Assembly: GCF_009734385.1 (NCBI RefSeq)
Contig: NZ_CP046452.1
Span: 2,170,001-2,234,000 of the forward strand
Direction: 5' to 3'
Length of the DNA stretch: 64,000 nt
Source: Corynebacterium kalinowskii
GTDB lineage: Bacteria > Actinomycetota > Actinomycetes > Mycobacteriales > Mycobacteriaceae
Positions 36,573-46,067 of this stretch are shown in pieces. The notes beneath the pieces were generated by a model. The model ran no database searches. It saw only the letters and a program-made list of their open reading frames with translations, and had not been told where the DNA came from. The position numbers and the translations under genes are program-made. Position 1 is the first letter of the stretch; the number at the start of each line of letters is the position of its first letter.

Positions 36573-37973
36573 CTACAGGTTAATCATGTGACCCATCAAA
36601 CCTTCTGCGGCTTCCTTCATTGCCTCAGACAGGGTTGGGTGGGTGTGGACGTTGCGTCCGATTTCCTCTGCGGTGAGGTCGAACTTCTGCGCGAGGGTGA
36701 GCTCTGGGAGCATCTCGGAAACACCAGCGCCAACCATGTGGGCGCCGAGGAGTTCACCAAACTCAGCGTCAGCCACGAGCTTGACGAAGCCAGCGGTCTC
36801 AGCCAGGCCCTGGGCCTTGCCGTTTGCGGAGAATGGGAACATGGCGGTCTTGATCTCGCGGCCTTCGAACTTCTGCTTGGCCTGCTCTTCGGTGTAGCCG
36901 AAGGATGCAACCTGTGGGTTACAGAAGGTTGCGCGTGGCATCATCATGTAGTCGCCGAGCTCCATGGTCTCAGCGCCAGCAATGACCTCAGCTGCGACAA
37001 CGCCCTGAGCTTCCGCAACGTGTGCCAGCTGCAACTTAGCAGTGACGTCGCCGATGGCGTAGATGCCATCGACGTTGGTACGCATGTGATCGTCGATGTC
37101 GATAGCGCCACGCTCGGTGAGCTTAACGCCGGTGTTCTCCAGGCCGAAGCCTTCAGTACGTGGTGCGAAGCCGATGGAGACCATGACGCGGTCAGCCTTG
37201 ATGGTCTCGGACTTCGAGCCATCCTTGGACTCAACGTCAACCTCAACACCCTTGCCCTCGCCGAGGTCGCGGATGGCAGTGGTCTTGTGGCCGGTCAGGA
37301 GCTTAACGCCGAGCTTCTTGTATTCCTTGGTGATGACCTTGGAAACGTCAGCATCTTCGTTTGGCAGGACGCGGTCCATGAACTCAACGATCGTGATGTC
37401 CACGCCGTAGTTGGAGAGCACGTAAGCAAATTCCATGCCGATAGCGCCGGCACCAACGATGACCATGGAGTTTGGCTTGTTGGAATCGAGGATCTGTTCC
37501 TCGTAGGAGACGATGTTGCCACCGATTTCTACGCCAGGCAGGGAGCGCACGACGGAACCGGTAGCGATGATGCAGTTGTCGAAGGTGATGGTCTTGCCGT
37601 CGACCTCGATGGTCTTGGCATCCTTGAAGGTGCCCCAGCCGTCGATCTCCGTGATGGAGTTCTTCTTCATCAGGTAGTGCACACCCTTGACGATGCCCTC
37701 AGATACCTTGCGGGAACGCGCGTGCGCGATGCCGAAGTCGAAGGAAACGTCGCCGGAAATGCCGAAGGTCTTGGCTTCGTGGTTGAAGATATGCGCAACT
37801 TCCGCATTCTTCAGCAGCGCCTTGGAAGGGATGCAGCCAACGTTGAGGCAGACACCACCCCAGTACTGCTTCTCAATAACAGCAACCTTCAGGCCAAGCT
37901 GGGCTGCTCGGATGGCGGACACATAGCCACCAGGGCCAGCGCCGAGAACTACTACGTCATAATGTTCAGTCAC
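36573..37973 (-). CDS. lpd: Dihydrolipoamide dehydrogenase
   Basis: E3 flavoenzyme of the pyruvate and 2-oxoglutarate dehydrogenase complexes. A 466-residue protein: FAD motif [21 protein letters not shown], redox-active disulfide Cys42/Cys47 in [19 protein letters not shown] motif [17 protein letters not shown], the [19 protein letters not shown] segment, and the C-terminal catalytic His-Glu in [16 protein letters not shown]. Monocistronic with its own terminator. A long open frame on the opposite strand is a codon-bias artefact. Confidence 0.97.
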   Translation of the reverse strand: MTEHYDVVVLGAGPGGYVSAIRAAQLGLKVAVIEKQYWGGVCLNVGCIPSKALLKNAEVAHIFNHEAKTFGISGDVSFDFGIAHARSRKVSEGIVKGVHYLMKKNSITEIDGWGTFKDAKTIEVDGKTITFDNCIIATGSVVRSLPGVEIGGNIVSYEEQILDSNKPNSMVIVGAGAIGMEFAYVLSNYGVDITIVEFMDRVLPNEDADVSKVITKEYKKLGVKLLTGHKTTAIRDLGEGKGVEVDVESKDGSKSETIKADRVMVSIGFAPRTEGFGLENTGVKLTERGAIDIDDHMRTNVDGIYAIGDVTAKLQLAHVAEAQGVVAAEVIAGAETMELGDYMMMPRATFCNPQVASFGYTEEQAKQKFEGREIKTAMFPFSANGKAQGLAETAGFVKLVADAEFGELLGAHMVGAGVSEMLPELTLAQKFDLTAEEIGRNVHTHPTLSEAMKEAAEGLMGHMINL

Positions 37974-38019
37974 GCCCTCAAGGATACCTAGCCGTAGTTT
38001 TTATGTCGTGGGTTGGGAC

Positions 38020-38063
38020 AAAAAAGACGTCGAAAAGCGTGCAATTTCGCTTTTCGACGTCTT
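38020..38063 (-). terminator. Strong intrinsic terminator of the 36-residue peptide gene
   Basis: A perfect 16-bp stem (38024-38039 with 38048-38063) with an 8-nt loop is followed on the minus strand by TTTTTTG. It lies 13 bp downstream of the small ORF's stop, about 45 bp upstream of the lpd start on the same strand, insulating lpd. Confidence 0.92.
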
Positions 38064-38076
38064 AGGCCGGTACTGA

Positions 38077-38187
38077 CTAGATCCAGCCGAGAGTCAGGGA
38101 CAGCTGGCTGGAACCGGAAGAGGTGGCGTGGAGCAGTGGGCCGACGGCGTAGTTGAAGGCAAGGATGATCTGTTCGAAAATCTGCAT
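38077..38187 (-). CDS. 36-residue hydrophobic peptide (unrecognised, porin-like size)
   Basis: ATG 38187 to TAG encodes 36 residues starting MQIFEQIILAFNYAVGPLLH and ending LSLTLGWI, with a Ser-rich middle (SSGSSQ). AAGGA lies 7 nt upstream of the ATG and a strong terminator directly follows, so it looks like a genuine one-gene transcript. It has no signal peptide. Size and amphipathic, signal-less character recall the small corynebacterial outer-membrane peptides PorA/PorH, but I see no direct sequence match. It lies beside the mycolyltransferase genes, whose products could in principle mycolate such peptides; this link is inference. Confidence 0.68.
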   Translation of the reverse strand: MQIFEQIILAFNYAVGPLLHATSSGSSQLSLTLGWI

Positions 38188-38482
38188 TGTGTTCCTTAGG
38201 AAGTAGATTTGTCAGTTTCACTTAATGTAAGCGTGCCAAAGCTCGAGGGCGTTACACAGTGGTCACAGCCATCACGCAAACAACATTTATAACAATAGTT
38301 CACTTCAGTAACATTCGCCACACATTTCCTGGTATTTTCAAAGTCGAAGTTGGAATCGTCCCATTTCTATTGAAAATCGATAACTTCCAGGGAAAGATAG
38401 TCGTTTGTTAACGAATGGGCAGGTTCCTCCGACAAACTTCGTGAAGCCTTATTTGCCCACCGTCACAAGGAAAGCTGGATAA
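38188..38482. other. Divergent intergenic region before the mycolyltransferases
   Basis: A 295-bp AT-rich gap between the peptide gene and the first mycolyltransferase, with no further gene. It should hold promoters for both directions. The ribosome site AAGGAAAG for the mycolyltransferase lies about 10 nt before its ATG. Confidence 0.55.
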
Positions 38483-39535
38483 ATGAAGAATCTCCGTCGA
38501 ATCGCCGCCTGTGTGGCCGCAACCGCAACCCTCTTGGCAGGTGCACCGGCAGCCATCGCCGGCACCCCAGTCGCTAACGTAGCAGCCGGTGTTGCGCCTG
38601 CTCAGATCCAGGAAGGTCCGATGGGGGACACCATTCCTAAGTGGCGCTCCGTGGTCGAAGCCTCCGGTGGCAACGTCAAGGAAATGTGGGCATACTCCCC
38701 GTCCATGGATCGCTGGGTACCGCTCGTCGTCAAGCCTGCGTCCAACCCGAATCGCCCTACCGTCTACGCGCTTAATGGTGGCGACGGCGGCGAAGGTCGT
38801 GCGAACTGGGTCATGCAGACCGACATCCTTGATTTCTACGCCGACAAGGACGTCAACCTGGTCATCCCAATGGCAGGTAAGTTCTCCTACTACACCGACT
38901 GGCAGCAGGAAGCCCCTGCTCTCGGCGGCAAGCAGATGTGGGAAACCTTCATGACCAAGGAATTGCCACAGGGCATCGAATCCCACCTGGGCGCTAACTC
39001 CCAGCGCGCTATCTTCGGCATGTCCATGACCGCCACCACCACCCTGCTCTACGCCCAGCACCAGCCAGGCTTCTACGATGCCATCGGCTCCTTCTCCGGC
39101 TGTGCCCAGACTTCCGGTGGCGTCGGCCTGACCGCAATCGATCTCACCCTGCAGCGCGGCGGCGTCACCAAGGAGCAGATGTGGGGCCCATTGGGCACTG
39201 GCAACTGGCACTACAACGATGCCCTGATCAACGCGTCCAAGCTGCGTGGCACGGCCATGTACATCTCTAACGCTTCCGGCCTGGCTGGCGAGAACGACCT
39301 CTGGTCCGGCGAGCGCGTACAGGGCAACTCCGCCAACGTCGGCGTCCTGGTCGTTGAAGGTGGCGTTATCGAAGCCGCTACCAACAAGTGCACCCACGAT
39401 CTGAAGGCCAAGCTTGACCGCGACGGCATCGGCGCAGACTGGGCATTCCGCCCGGTAGGCACCCACTCTTGGGCTTACTGGCAGGAAGACCTGCGTGGCT
39501 CTTGGGAGACCTTCCGCGTTGCTTTTGGTATGTAA
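38483..39535 (+). CDS. Trehalose corynomycolyltransferase (antigen 85 family), copy 1
   Basis: A secreted 350-residue alpha/beta hydrolase that transfers corynomycolates between trehalose esters and to arabinogalactan. Signal peptide (MKNLRR, then AACVAATATLLAGAPAAIAG, cleavage near 26). Nucleophile Ser181 in IFGMSMTATT, acid probably Glu292 in GGVIEAATNKC, His328 in GTHSWAYWQEDL, plus PMAG and the conserved LGGKQMWETFMTKELP. It lacks the C-terminal LGFP repeats of the large Cop1/PS1 form. It is followed by a terminator and a close tandem copy. Confidence 0.93.
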   Translation: MKNLRRIAACVAATATLLAGAPAAIAGTPVANVAAGVAPAQIQEGPMGDTIPKWRSVVEASGGNVKEMWAYSPSMDRWVPLVVKPASNPNRPTVYALNGGDGGEGRANWVMQTDILDFYADKDVNLVIPMAGKFSYYTDWQQEAPALGGKQMWETFMTKELPQGIESHLGANSQRAIFGMSMTATTTLLYAQHQPGFYDAIGSFSGCAQTSGGVGLTAIDLTLQRGGVTKEQMWGPLGTGNWHYNDALINASKLRGTAMYISNASGLAGENDLWSGERVQGNSANVGVLVVEGGVIEAATNKCTHDLKAKLDRDGIGADWAFRPVGTHSWAYWQEDLRGSWETFRVAFGM

Positions 39536-39553
39536 CACCTGATCTAAAATCAG

Positions 39554-39590
39554 TCGCCCCTACCTGTTGGTAGCGGGCGGCTTTTCGTTT
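39554..39590 (+). terminator. Intrinsic terminator after mycolyltransferase copy 1
   Basis: A stem with a bulge (CGCCC-CTACC/GGTAG-CGGGCGG) around a TGTT loop is followed by TTTTCGTTT, 18 bp after the first copy's stop codon. Copy 2 therefore probably has its own promoter or depends on read-through. Confidence 0.75.
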
Positions 39591-39603
39591 AACGTAAGTC
39601 AAT

Positions 39604-40650
39604 ATGACTTATCGCAAATTATTTGCTGCATTGACCATTAGTGCAGCTGCCTGCATGTTGACCCCGGCAGCCGTAGCCGGCACCCCTGTTGCCGAAGTAG
39701 CCGCAGGCATTACCCCAGCCCAGATCCACGAAGGTCCGATGGGCGAGGCAATCCCGCGCTGGCGTGCCGCCGTTGACGCACACCCACGCGCCAAAGAAAT
39801 GTGGGCATACTCGCCGTCAATGGATCGCTGGGTCCCGCTGGTTGTACTCCCAGCGCAAAACCCGAACCGCCCTACTGTCTACGCGCTCAATGGTGGCGAC
39901 GGCGGCGAGGGCAGGCTCCACTGGGTTGGGCAAACCGACATTCTCGATTTCTACGCCGAAAAAGATGTCAACCTGGTCATCCCGATGGCCGGAGCATTCT
40001 CCTACTACTCTGATTGGGTTGCCGAGGAGCCTCGACTCGGTGGCAAGCAAATGTGGGAAACCTTCGTGACCAAGGAACTGCCACAGGGCATCGAATCCCA
40101 CCTCGGAGCCAATGGTCAGCGCGCTATCTTCGGCATGTCCATGTCCGCGACCACCGTGCTCAATTACGCCCAACACCAGCCGGGCTTCTACGACGCCGTA
40201 GGTTCCTTTTCTGGCTGTGCTCAGACCAGCAAGGATGCCGGATTCGTCGGCGTTTTCGCCACCATGGCACGGGCCGGGATCCTCATGGAAAACATGTGGG
40301 GCCCACTTGGTGGCCCAACCTGGCACTACAACGACGCCCTCGAAAATGCCTCCAAGCTACGCGGTACGCCGATGTACATCTCTACTGCCACCGGCCTTGC
40401 AGGCGAAGATGACCTGTGGTCCGGCGAGCGCGTCCAGGGCAACTCCGCCAACGTCGGCATCCTGGTAGTGGAGGGTGGCGGCATCGAAGCTGTTACCAAC
40501 AAATGCACCCACGACCTCAAGGCCAAGCTAGATAGCGAAGGCATCGGCGCAGACTGGGCATTCCGCCCGGTAGGCACCCACTCTTGGCCCTACTGGCAGG
40601 AAGACCTGCGCGGCTCGTGGGAAACCTTCCGCGTTGCCTTTGGCATGTAG
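39604..40650 (+). CDS. Trehalose corynomycolyltransferase (antigen 85 family), copy 2
   Basis: A 348-residue secreted paralogue. Signal peptide (MTYRKLFAALTISAAACML, cleavage near 26), Ser179 in IFGMSMSATT, Glu in GGGIEAVTNKC and His326 in GTHSWPYWQEDL. The two copies align end to end, with the most change in the segment around 205-225 (copy 1 GGVGLTAIDLTLQRGG, copy 2 KDAGFVGVFATMARAG), which may affect acceptor choice. ATG 39604 lies only 14 nt after the preceding terminator T-run, so the ribosome site and any promoter are unusually close to it. Confidence 0.92.
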   Translation: MTYRKLFAALTISAAACMLTPAAVAGTPVAEVAAGITPAQIHEGPMGEAIPRWRAAVDAHPRAKEMWAYSPSMDRWVPLVVLPAQNPNRPTVYALNGGDGGEGRLHWVGQTDILDFYAEKDVNLVIPMAGAFSYYSDWVAEEPRLGGKQMWETFVTKELPQGIESHLGANGQRAIFGMSMSATTVLNYAQHQPGFYDAVGSFSGCAQTSKDAGFVGVFATMARAGILMENMWGPLGGPTWHYNDALENASKLRGTPMYISTATGLAGEDDLWSGERVQGNSANVGILVVEGGGIEAVTNKCTHDLKAKLDSEGIGADWAFRPVGTHSWPYWQEDLRGSWETFRVAFGM

Positions 40651-40701
40651 GACCTGTTGCCCAGAGCCGAGCGCCAACTAGGCCCTCGGTAGACTAGGCG
40701 C

Positions 40702-42663
40702 ATGATGGCCACCCACGACTACCTCCGCAGCATCCAATCCCCTGCCGCCCTCGACTGGGCGCGGAAACGCTCGGAGGTAACCGTTGCAAGGTTCGTCGAT
40801 AAGCCATTGCAAGAACGCATGCTGGCGGCGCTGAACACCGACGATCGCATTCCCCTCCCGCGTCGCCGTGGCGAGCTGCTGTTTAACTTCTGGCGCGACG
40901 CCGAACACCCGCGTGGCGTGTGGCGCACCACCACGCTCGAGAGCTACTTGGGCGAAACGAAATGGCGCACGCTTATCGACGTCGATTCCCTGGCAGCCTC
41001 AGAGCAGGAAAATTGGGTGTGGAAGGGCGCTCATGTGCGCTCCCCGTTCTACGATCGCGCGTTGATCAAGCTGTCTCGTGGCGGGGCGGATGCCACTGAG
41101 ATCCGTGAGTTCGACCTGGTCACTGGCGAGTTTGTGCCTGGTGGATTCCGCATTCCTGAGGCGAAGACAGATGTGAGCTGGCTGGATCGGGACACGTTGC
41201 TGATCGGTACGGACATGGGCGAGGGTTCGCTGACAGAATCGGGGTATCCGGCGCAGGTGTACATGTGGCGACGTGGCGAGTCGCTGGCAGAAGCGAGCTT
41301 ATATTTTCAGGGCGAGCGCAGCGATGTGGCAGTCGGTGGCTGGCACGACTCGATGCCTGGCTTTGAACGCACATTTGTGACCCGCTCTCTGGATTTCTAC
41401 CGCTCGCAGACCTACCTGGATAGGGATGGGCTGCAGCTGATTGATATCCCCGAAGACTGCGGTTTTTCCTCATTCCGTGAGTGGATGTTCCTTGCCCCGC
41501 GCACCGAATTCGCAGGGATCCCGGCTGGTGGCCTGGGTGTCATAGGGTTTGAGGAGTTCCTGGCCGGTTCACGTACGGTCACACCGGTGTTTTTGCCTAC
41601 TGATTCAACGTCGTTGCAGGGCCTGGCGTTTACCAAGGACTTCGCAGTGCTGAGTTTGTTGGACAACGTGGCTAGCCGGATCGTCAGCGTACCGCTCGGT
41701 CGCTGGTCCGAGCACAGCACCGTACTAGACGGTCTGGCCTCCATCGCGGTCACCGGCACCAGCCCGCTTCGGGATAACGAAATCTGGCTGACCACCACTA
41801 GCTTCGATCAACCGACCACACTCCTCCATGGGCACATCGGCGAGTTACTCCACGAAGTGAAACACTCACCCGAATTGTTCCGAAGCGATGACATGGCAAC
41901 GCGCCAGCACTGGGCCACCTCAGCCGACGGCACCCGGATTCCCTATTTCATCACTGGCCGCTTCACGGATCAGCCGGCACCGTGCCTGGTGCATGCCTAT
42001 GGCGGTTTCGAAGTCTCACTCCGCCCCTACTATTCGGCTCTCCGCGGGATCGGCTGGCTGGAACAGGGCGGCCTGTTCGTTGAGGCGAATTTACGTGGTG
42101 GCGGCGAGTTCGGCCCGCAGTGGCATTCACAGGTGGTGAAGGGGAATCGACACAAGGTGTGGGAAGACCACAGGGCCGTTATTGAGGACATTGTATTAAG
42201 GGGCTACGCCACCAAGGAATCCCTGGCCATCCGTGGCGGATCCAACGGCGGACTCCTGACAGCCGGGGCGTTAGTGCAATACCCTCATTTACTCGGAGCG
42301 GTGGTCAGTCAAGTTCCGCTCACCGACATGCTGAACTACCACACGATGAGTGCCGGAGCCTCGTGGATGGCCGAGTATGGCAACCCGGAAGAAGACTCTT
42401 CGATCAAAGAGTGGTCGCCACTGGAGGGCGTCGATAAGCGCGTGCCCTACCCACCTTGTCTCGTGACTACCTCCACCAGAGACGACCGCGTCCACCCCGC
42501 CCACGCGCGGTTGTTCGCCGCCGCCCTGGAGGACGCGGGACAGCCGGTGGACTATTACGAAAACATCGAGGGCGGACATGCTGGCGCCGCCGACAACGAA
42601 CAGACCGCCTTCGTGGAGGCTCTCATCTACAACTGGCTGTGGAGTAATCTAAAAACACAATGA
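40702..42663 (+). CDS. S9 prolyl oligopeptidase family serine peptidase
   Basis: A 653-residue cytoplasmic peptidase without a signal peptide. Beta-propeller-like N-terminal part (about 70-400) and a C-terminal alpha/beta-hydrolase domain with Ser514 in IRGGSNGGLLT, Asp near 595 in TSTRDDRVHPAH and His626 in IEGGHAGA. Upstream GGGEFGPQWH is the usual S9A motif. Length is slightly shorter than typical prolyl oligopeptidases (about 700). A second Met (codon 2) is possible. Its stop overlaps the M1 peptidase start by 4 bp, coupling two peptidases. Confidence 0.92.
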   Translation: MMATHDYLRSIQSPAALDWARKRSEVTVARFVDKPLQERMLAALNTDDRIPLPRRRGELLFNFWRDAEHPRGVWRTTTLESYLGETKWRTLIDVDSLAASEQENWVWKGAHVRSPFYDRALIKLSRGGADATEIREFDLVTGEFVPGGFRIPEAKTDVSWLDRDTLLIGTDMGEGSLTESGYPAQVYMWRRGESLAEASLYFQGERSDVAVGGWHDSMPGFERTFVTRSLDFYRSQTYLDRDGLQLIDIPEDCGFSSFREWMFLAPRTEFAGIPAGGLGVIGFEEFLAGSRTVTPVFLPTDSTSLQGLAFTKDFAVLSLLDNVASRIVSVPLGRWSEHSTVLDGLASIAVTGTSPLRDNEIWLTTTSFDQPTTLLHGHIGELLHEVKHSPELFRSDDMATRQHWATSADGTRIPYFITGRFTDQPAPCLVHAYGGFEVSLRPYYSALRGIGWLEQGGLFVEANLRGGGEFGPQWHSQVVKGNRHKVWEDHRAVIEDIVLRGYATKESLAIRGGSNGGLLTAGALVQYPHLLGAVVSQVPLTDMLNYHTMSAGASWMAEYGNPEEDSSIKEWSPLEGVDKRVPYPPCLVTTSTRDDRVHPAHARLFAAALEDAGQPVDYYENIEGGHAGAADNEQTAFVEALIYNWLWSNLKTQ

Positions 42664-43997
42664 CAACGCATCGCCTTCGCTCAACCCCAATTCCCGGCAC
42701 TCGTGATAGCTACACGGGTGTTGACTTCAATCTCGGCTTCCACATCAGCCACTACGACCTTGATCTCGACTATCGCGTGATCCCGAACCGGCTTTCAGCC
42801 GTCGCGACCATTGCCGTCGAAAATTACACGCCACTGACCGGGATGACGCTCGACCTTGTGGACTCGATGCGTGTGGCAAAGGTGAACTGCGCCGAACTTA
42901 ACATTGCGCGCTTCAAGCAGTCAGGCAACAAACTGCGGCTGACCTTTGCCAAAGAGGTCCCCGCCGACACGGAATTCACGCTGGTTATTAGGTATGCGGG
43001 CTCGCCGAAGCCCCTGAAATCTACGTGGGGCGAGATCGGTTGGGAGGAGACTTCCTCTGGCTCCCTGGTTGCCTCACAACCCTGCGGCGCACCGAGCTGG
43101 TTCCCTTGCGACGACACACCAGACGAAAAGGCCACCTACGACTTCCACGTCACCGTCGATAACCCCTTCACCGCCGTCTGTAACGGCGAGCTGCGCGGCA
43201 CTTCTCGCTCTGGCTCACGCACCACGTTCCACTGGCATGCCGGACACCCGGTGGCCACTTATTTGGCCACCGTCATGATCGGCGAGTACACCCAGGTCAC
43301 CCTCTCCGATGGGCCGATTCCAGTGATCGGCTACGTGCCTGCGAATGTGAAGGCATCGTTCGAGAATGCCTTCCGCGACCAGGTTGAGATGCTTGAGCTC
43401 TACGTTCAGCTCTTTGGCGAGTACCCGTTTTCTTCCTATACCGTCGTCGTCACCGCCGATGACCTGGAGATTCCGCTCGAAGCGGCCGGGCTTTCCATCT
43501 TCGGAGCGAACCACGCCCGCGAAGCACGCTGGGAACGCCTCATCGCGCACGAGTTGTCCCACCAGTGGTTTGGCAACTCGATGGGGCTCGCACAGTGGAA
43601 TGACATCTGGCTGAACGAAGGTTTTGCCTGCTACGCAGAATGGCTTTGGTTCGAGCACTCAACCGGACGGCCAGCTGCTTCCTCCGCAGCGGAGCACTAC
43701 AAGATTCTGGCGGACAAGCCGCAAGATTTGCTGCTGGCCGACCCCGGCCCCAAGGACATGTTCGACGATCGCGTCTACAAGCGGGGCGCGCTGATGGTGC
43801 ATGCGCTGCGCACCTTGCTCGGCGATGACGCCTTCTTCGGCATGGTGCACCACTATGTCGAATTCGGCAGGCATAGCGTGGTCGAGCCCCACGACCTGCG
43901 AGGCGAGGTACTTCGCGTCTGCGCCGACGCACACGCAGTGGACCAGCTGTGGACCAGTTGGCTTGATTCCCGCGAGCTGCCCCCATTTCCTGGGTAG
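42660..43997 (+). CDS. M1 family zinc metallopeptidase (short form)
   Basis: A 445-residue aminopeptidase-like protein. Zinc motif HELSHQWFGNSMGL with His297, Glu298 and His301, and the downstream Glu at about 320 in WLNEGFACYAEW. The GAMEN exopeptidase loop is replaced by the related PLEAAGLS. It has the N-terminal beta domain and catalytic domain but lacks the large C-terminal helical domain of PepN, as in other short actinobacterial M1 proteins. No signal peptide. Translationally coupled to the S9 peptidase. Confidence 0.92.
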   Translation: MTTHRLRSTPIPGTRDSYTGVDFNLGFHISHYDLDLDYRVIPNRLSAVATIAVENYTPLTGMTLDLVDSMRVAKVNCAELNIARFKQSGNKLRLTFAKEVPADTEFTLVIRYAGSPKPLKSTWGEIGWEETSSGSLVASQPCGAPSWFPCDDTPDEKATYDFHVTVDNPFTAVCNGELRGTSRSGSRTTFHWHAGHPVATYLATVMIGEYTQVTLSDGPIPVIGYVPANVKASFENAFRDQVEMLELYVQLFGEYPFSSYTVVVTADDLEIPLEAAGLSIFGANHAREARWERLIAHELSHQWFGNSMGLAQWNDIWLNEGFACYAEWLWFEHSTGRPAASSAAEHYKILADKPQDLLLADPGPKDMFDDRVYKRGALMVHALRTLLGDDAFFGMVHHYVEFGRHSVVEPHDLRGEVLRVCADAHAVDQLWTSWLDSRELPPFPG

Positions 43998-44027
43998 CAG
44001 CTTCCCTCTCGCCTAAGGTAACTCAAC

Positions 44028-45212
44028 ATGAAATCCCTCTCCCTGGCCACCATTTTCGCGGCTCTCGCGGGCTTTGCCATCATTTTCATTGCCCCACACG
44101 CGATGCCGCGTGGCGAGGTAGAGGAATTCATGGCGTTTTGGGGGCTGTTCTTCGCAGTGACTGGCCTTATCGACGGCCTAATGCAAGAAACCACCAGGTC
44201 GGTATCTGCCGCTAGGCAACGGCCAACTCGTGAGCAGTCTGCCAACCCTTGGCGTACCGCTTCCGGGTTGGCAATTATTCTGGGCGCCCTCGCGCTAGTT
44301 TCCTCGCCACTATGGACGATGCTGCTTACCCAGCACATGTCGCTGGCGGTTGCTCTGCTAGCCATCGGCTTGGTGTCCTATGTATTCCAGGCTCTGCTGT
44401 CTGGGCTGCTCAGTGGCTCCGAGAAGTGGCCGGCCTTTGCCCTGCTACTGACGCTGGATTCGGGCATTCGCCTGGTGCTGGTGTTGGTTGCATGGTGGGC
44501 AGGATGGGGTTTGCCGGCGTTCCTGGTGGTCACCGTCATTGGCGCGCTGAGCTGGTCGCTTGTGCTTTTCATGGCCAAGGACGTGCTGCGGGCAGCCACT
44601 GACTGTGCCCAAGACGTCTTCCGGCGAAACACCTTTTCTGCGATGCTCGCTACGGGTGCGACGGCGCTGCTCATCACGGGTTTTCCCACCTTCATCAAGG
44701 CAACGCAGGATCCCACCCCGGTCGGCGGCGTGACCATGGCCGCCGTCATGTATGCGGTAACACTCACCCGCGCCCCCATCCTGGTGCCGTTGCAGCGTTT
44801 TCAGTCAGCACTGATCGTCAATTTCGTGACCAACCGCAATGCGATCCTGGGGACCTTGATGAAGCCAGTCGCAGCGGTGTTCGGCCTGGGCGTTGTAGGC
44901 GCGGCCCTGGCGTGGCTGCTCGGCCCATGGATCATGGAATCGCTGTGGGGCTCCGACTACGCGGTGCCTGGCCTGGTCTTGGCGCTGCTCACCATCGCGA
45001 GTGCCTGCACTGGCGCACTCATGATCACGGGTACCGCGACGCTAGCTATCGAGCAGCACCGCGCCTATGTCCTTGGCTGGGTGGTGGCGTCTGCGGTGGC
45101 GTTCGGAATGCTGCTGCTGCCGTTTACTCTGGCCACAAACGTGTGCGCGGCGTTGCTCTTCGGCCCGCTGGCCGGTAGTGTTGTCCATGTGCTGGCCCTA
45201 GTGCGTGACTAG
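44028..45212 (+). CDS. Polysaccharide flippase-like membrane protein
   Basis: A 394-residue polytopic protein with about eleven to twelve hydrophobic segments spread over its length and only short loops, of the MOP/Wzx-like exporter type. It starts a cluster with two GT2 glycosyltransferases and a DUF2304 protein, so transport of a lipid-linked saccharide across the membrane is the likely role. No signature motif fixes the family. The stop overlaps the first possible GTG of the next gene. Confidence 0.75.
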   Translation: MKSLSLATIFAALAGFAIIFIAPHAMPRGEVEEFMAFWGLFFAVTGLIDGLMQETTRSVSAARQRPTREQSANPWRTASGLAIILGALALVSSPLWTMLLTQHMSLAVALLAIGLVSYVFQALLSGLLSGSEKWPAFALLLTLDSGIRLVLVLVAWWAGWGLPAFLVVTVIGALSWSLVLFMAKDVLRAATDCAQDVFRRNTFSAMLATGATALLITGFPTFIKATQDPTPVGGVTMAAVMYAVTLTRAPILVPLQRFQSALIVNFVTNRNAILGTLMKPVAAVFGLGVVGAALAWLLGPWIMESLWGSDYAVPGLVLALLTIASACTGALMITGTATLAIEQHRAYVLGWVVASAVAFGMLLLPFTLATNVCAALLFGPLAGSVVHVLALVRD

Positions 45213-45222
45213 GATACGAATC

Positions 45223-46041
45223 ATGCCGACGCTTTCCGTACTTGTCACCGTCTACCACCGCATCGTGCCCGATGAGCTGCAGCAAACCCTCGATTCGCTG
45301 CTCGCTCAGACTCGCCGTGCGGACGACATCGTCATCGTCGAAGACGGCCCCATCGGAGACGAACTACGCGCGCTTATCGACGCCTTCGTCGCCGCCACCC
45401 CGGAGGCCCGCACCATAGTGTTGGCCCGGAACATGGGTTCCGGCCCTGCCTCCCAAGCAGGTTTGACGGCCATCGACTCCGATTTCATCGCCCGACTCGA
45501 TGCCGATGACATTGCGTTCCCGGAGCGTTTTGAAAAGCAGCTGGCGTACTTCGAGGCCAACCCTGGGATCGATGTACTGGGGACCGCGCTGGCGGAGTTT
45601 CACGGTACGCCGGAGACGGTCGTCGGCAAGCGCGTGCTTCCTGAAACCCACGCCGAGCTGGCAAAATACGCGCTCATCAACTCGCCGATCAACAACCCGA
45701 GCGTGATGATGCGCACCTCTGCGGTGAAGGACGCGGGTGGGTACCGAAATGTCCACCATATGGAGGACTACGACCTGTACGCGCGAATGCTGGCGGGTGG
45801 GTCGCGCTTCCATAATCTGCCGGAGCCGCTCACGTATTTCCGCTCCAGCGATGACGTTTTCGAGCGACGCACAGGCAAAGGCATGTTCGCTGCGGAAAAG
45901 CAGATGCAGCGGAATCTGGTGTCTTACGGGCTCATTTCCAAGCCGCGCGCGCTATTTAATCTGGGGGCGCGCACTGCGTACCGTGTGCTCCCAGCTGCCG
46001 CGTTGAAGCGGGCCTACGGAGCGTTGTTCCACCGTCAGTAG
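45223..46041 (+). CDS. Family 2 glycosyltransferase
   Basis: A 272-residue GT-A enzyme: N-terminal nucleotide-binding LSVLVTVYHR, DDIVIVEDG, the DxD motif in FIARLDADDIAFPERFEKQ, and a catalytic-region acidic motif HHMEDYDLYARML. Similar to enzymes adding sugars to polysaccharide or teichoic-type intermediates. Start ATG 45223 has TAGGA 8 nt upstream; the frame reads upstream to GTG 45205, overlapping the flippase gene. Confidence 0.88.
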   Translation: MPTLSVLVTVYHRIVPDELQQTLDSLLAQTRRADDIVIVEDGPIGDELRALIDAFVAATPEARTIVLARNMGSGPASQAGLTAIDSDFIARLDADDIAFPERFEKQLAYFEANPGIDVLGTALAEFHGTPETVVGKRVLPETHAELAKYALINSPINNPSVMMRTSAVKDAGGYRNVHHMEDYDLYARMLAGGSRFHNLPEPLTYFRSSDDVFERRTGKGMFAAEKQMQRNLVSYGLISKPRALFNLGARTAYRVLPAAALKRAYGALFHRQ

Positions 46042-46067
46042 CACGATGCGTTAGGCTACTAGCCATC

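Noticed and set aside
36561..37991. Long open frame (about 476 codons) opposite lpd
   Set aside because: It mirrors lpd, a certain gene, and results from the same codon-bias effect.
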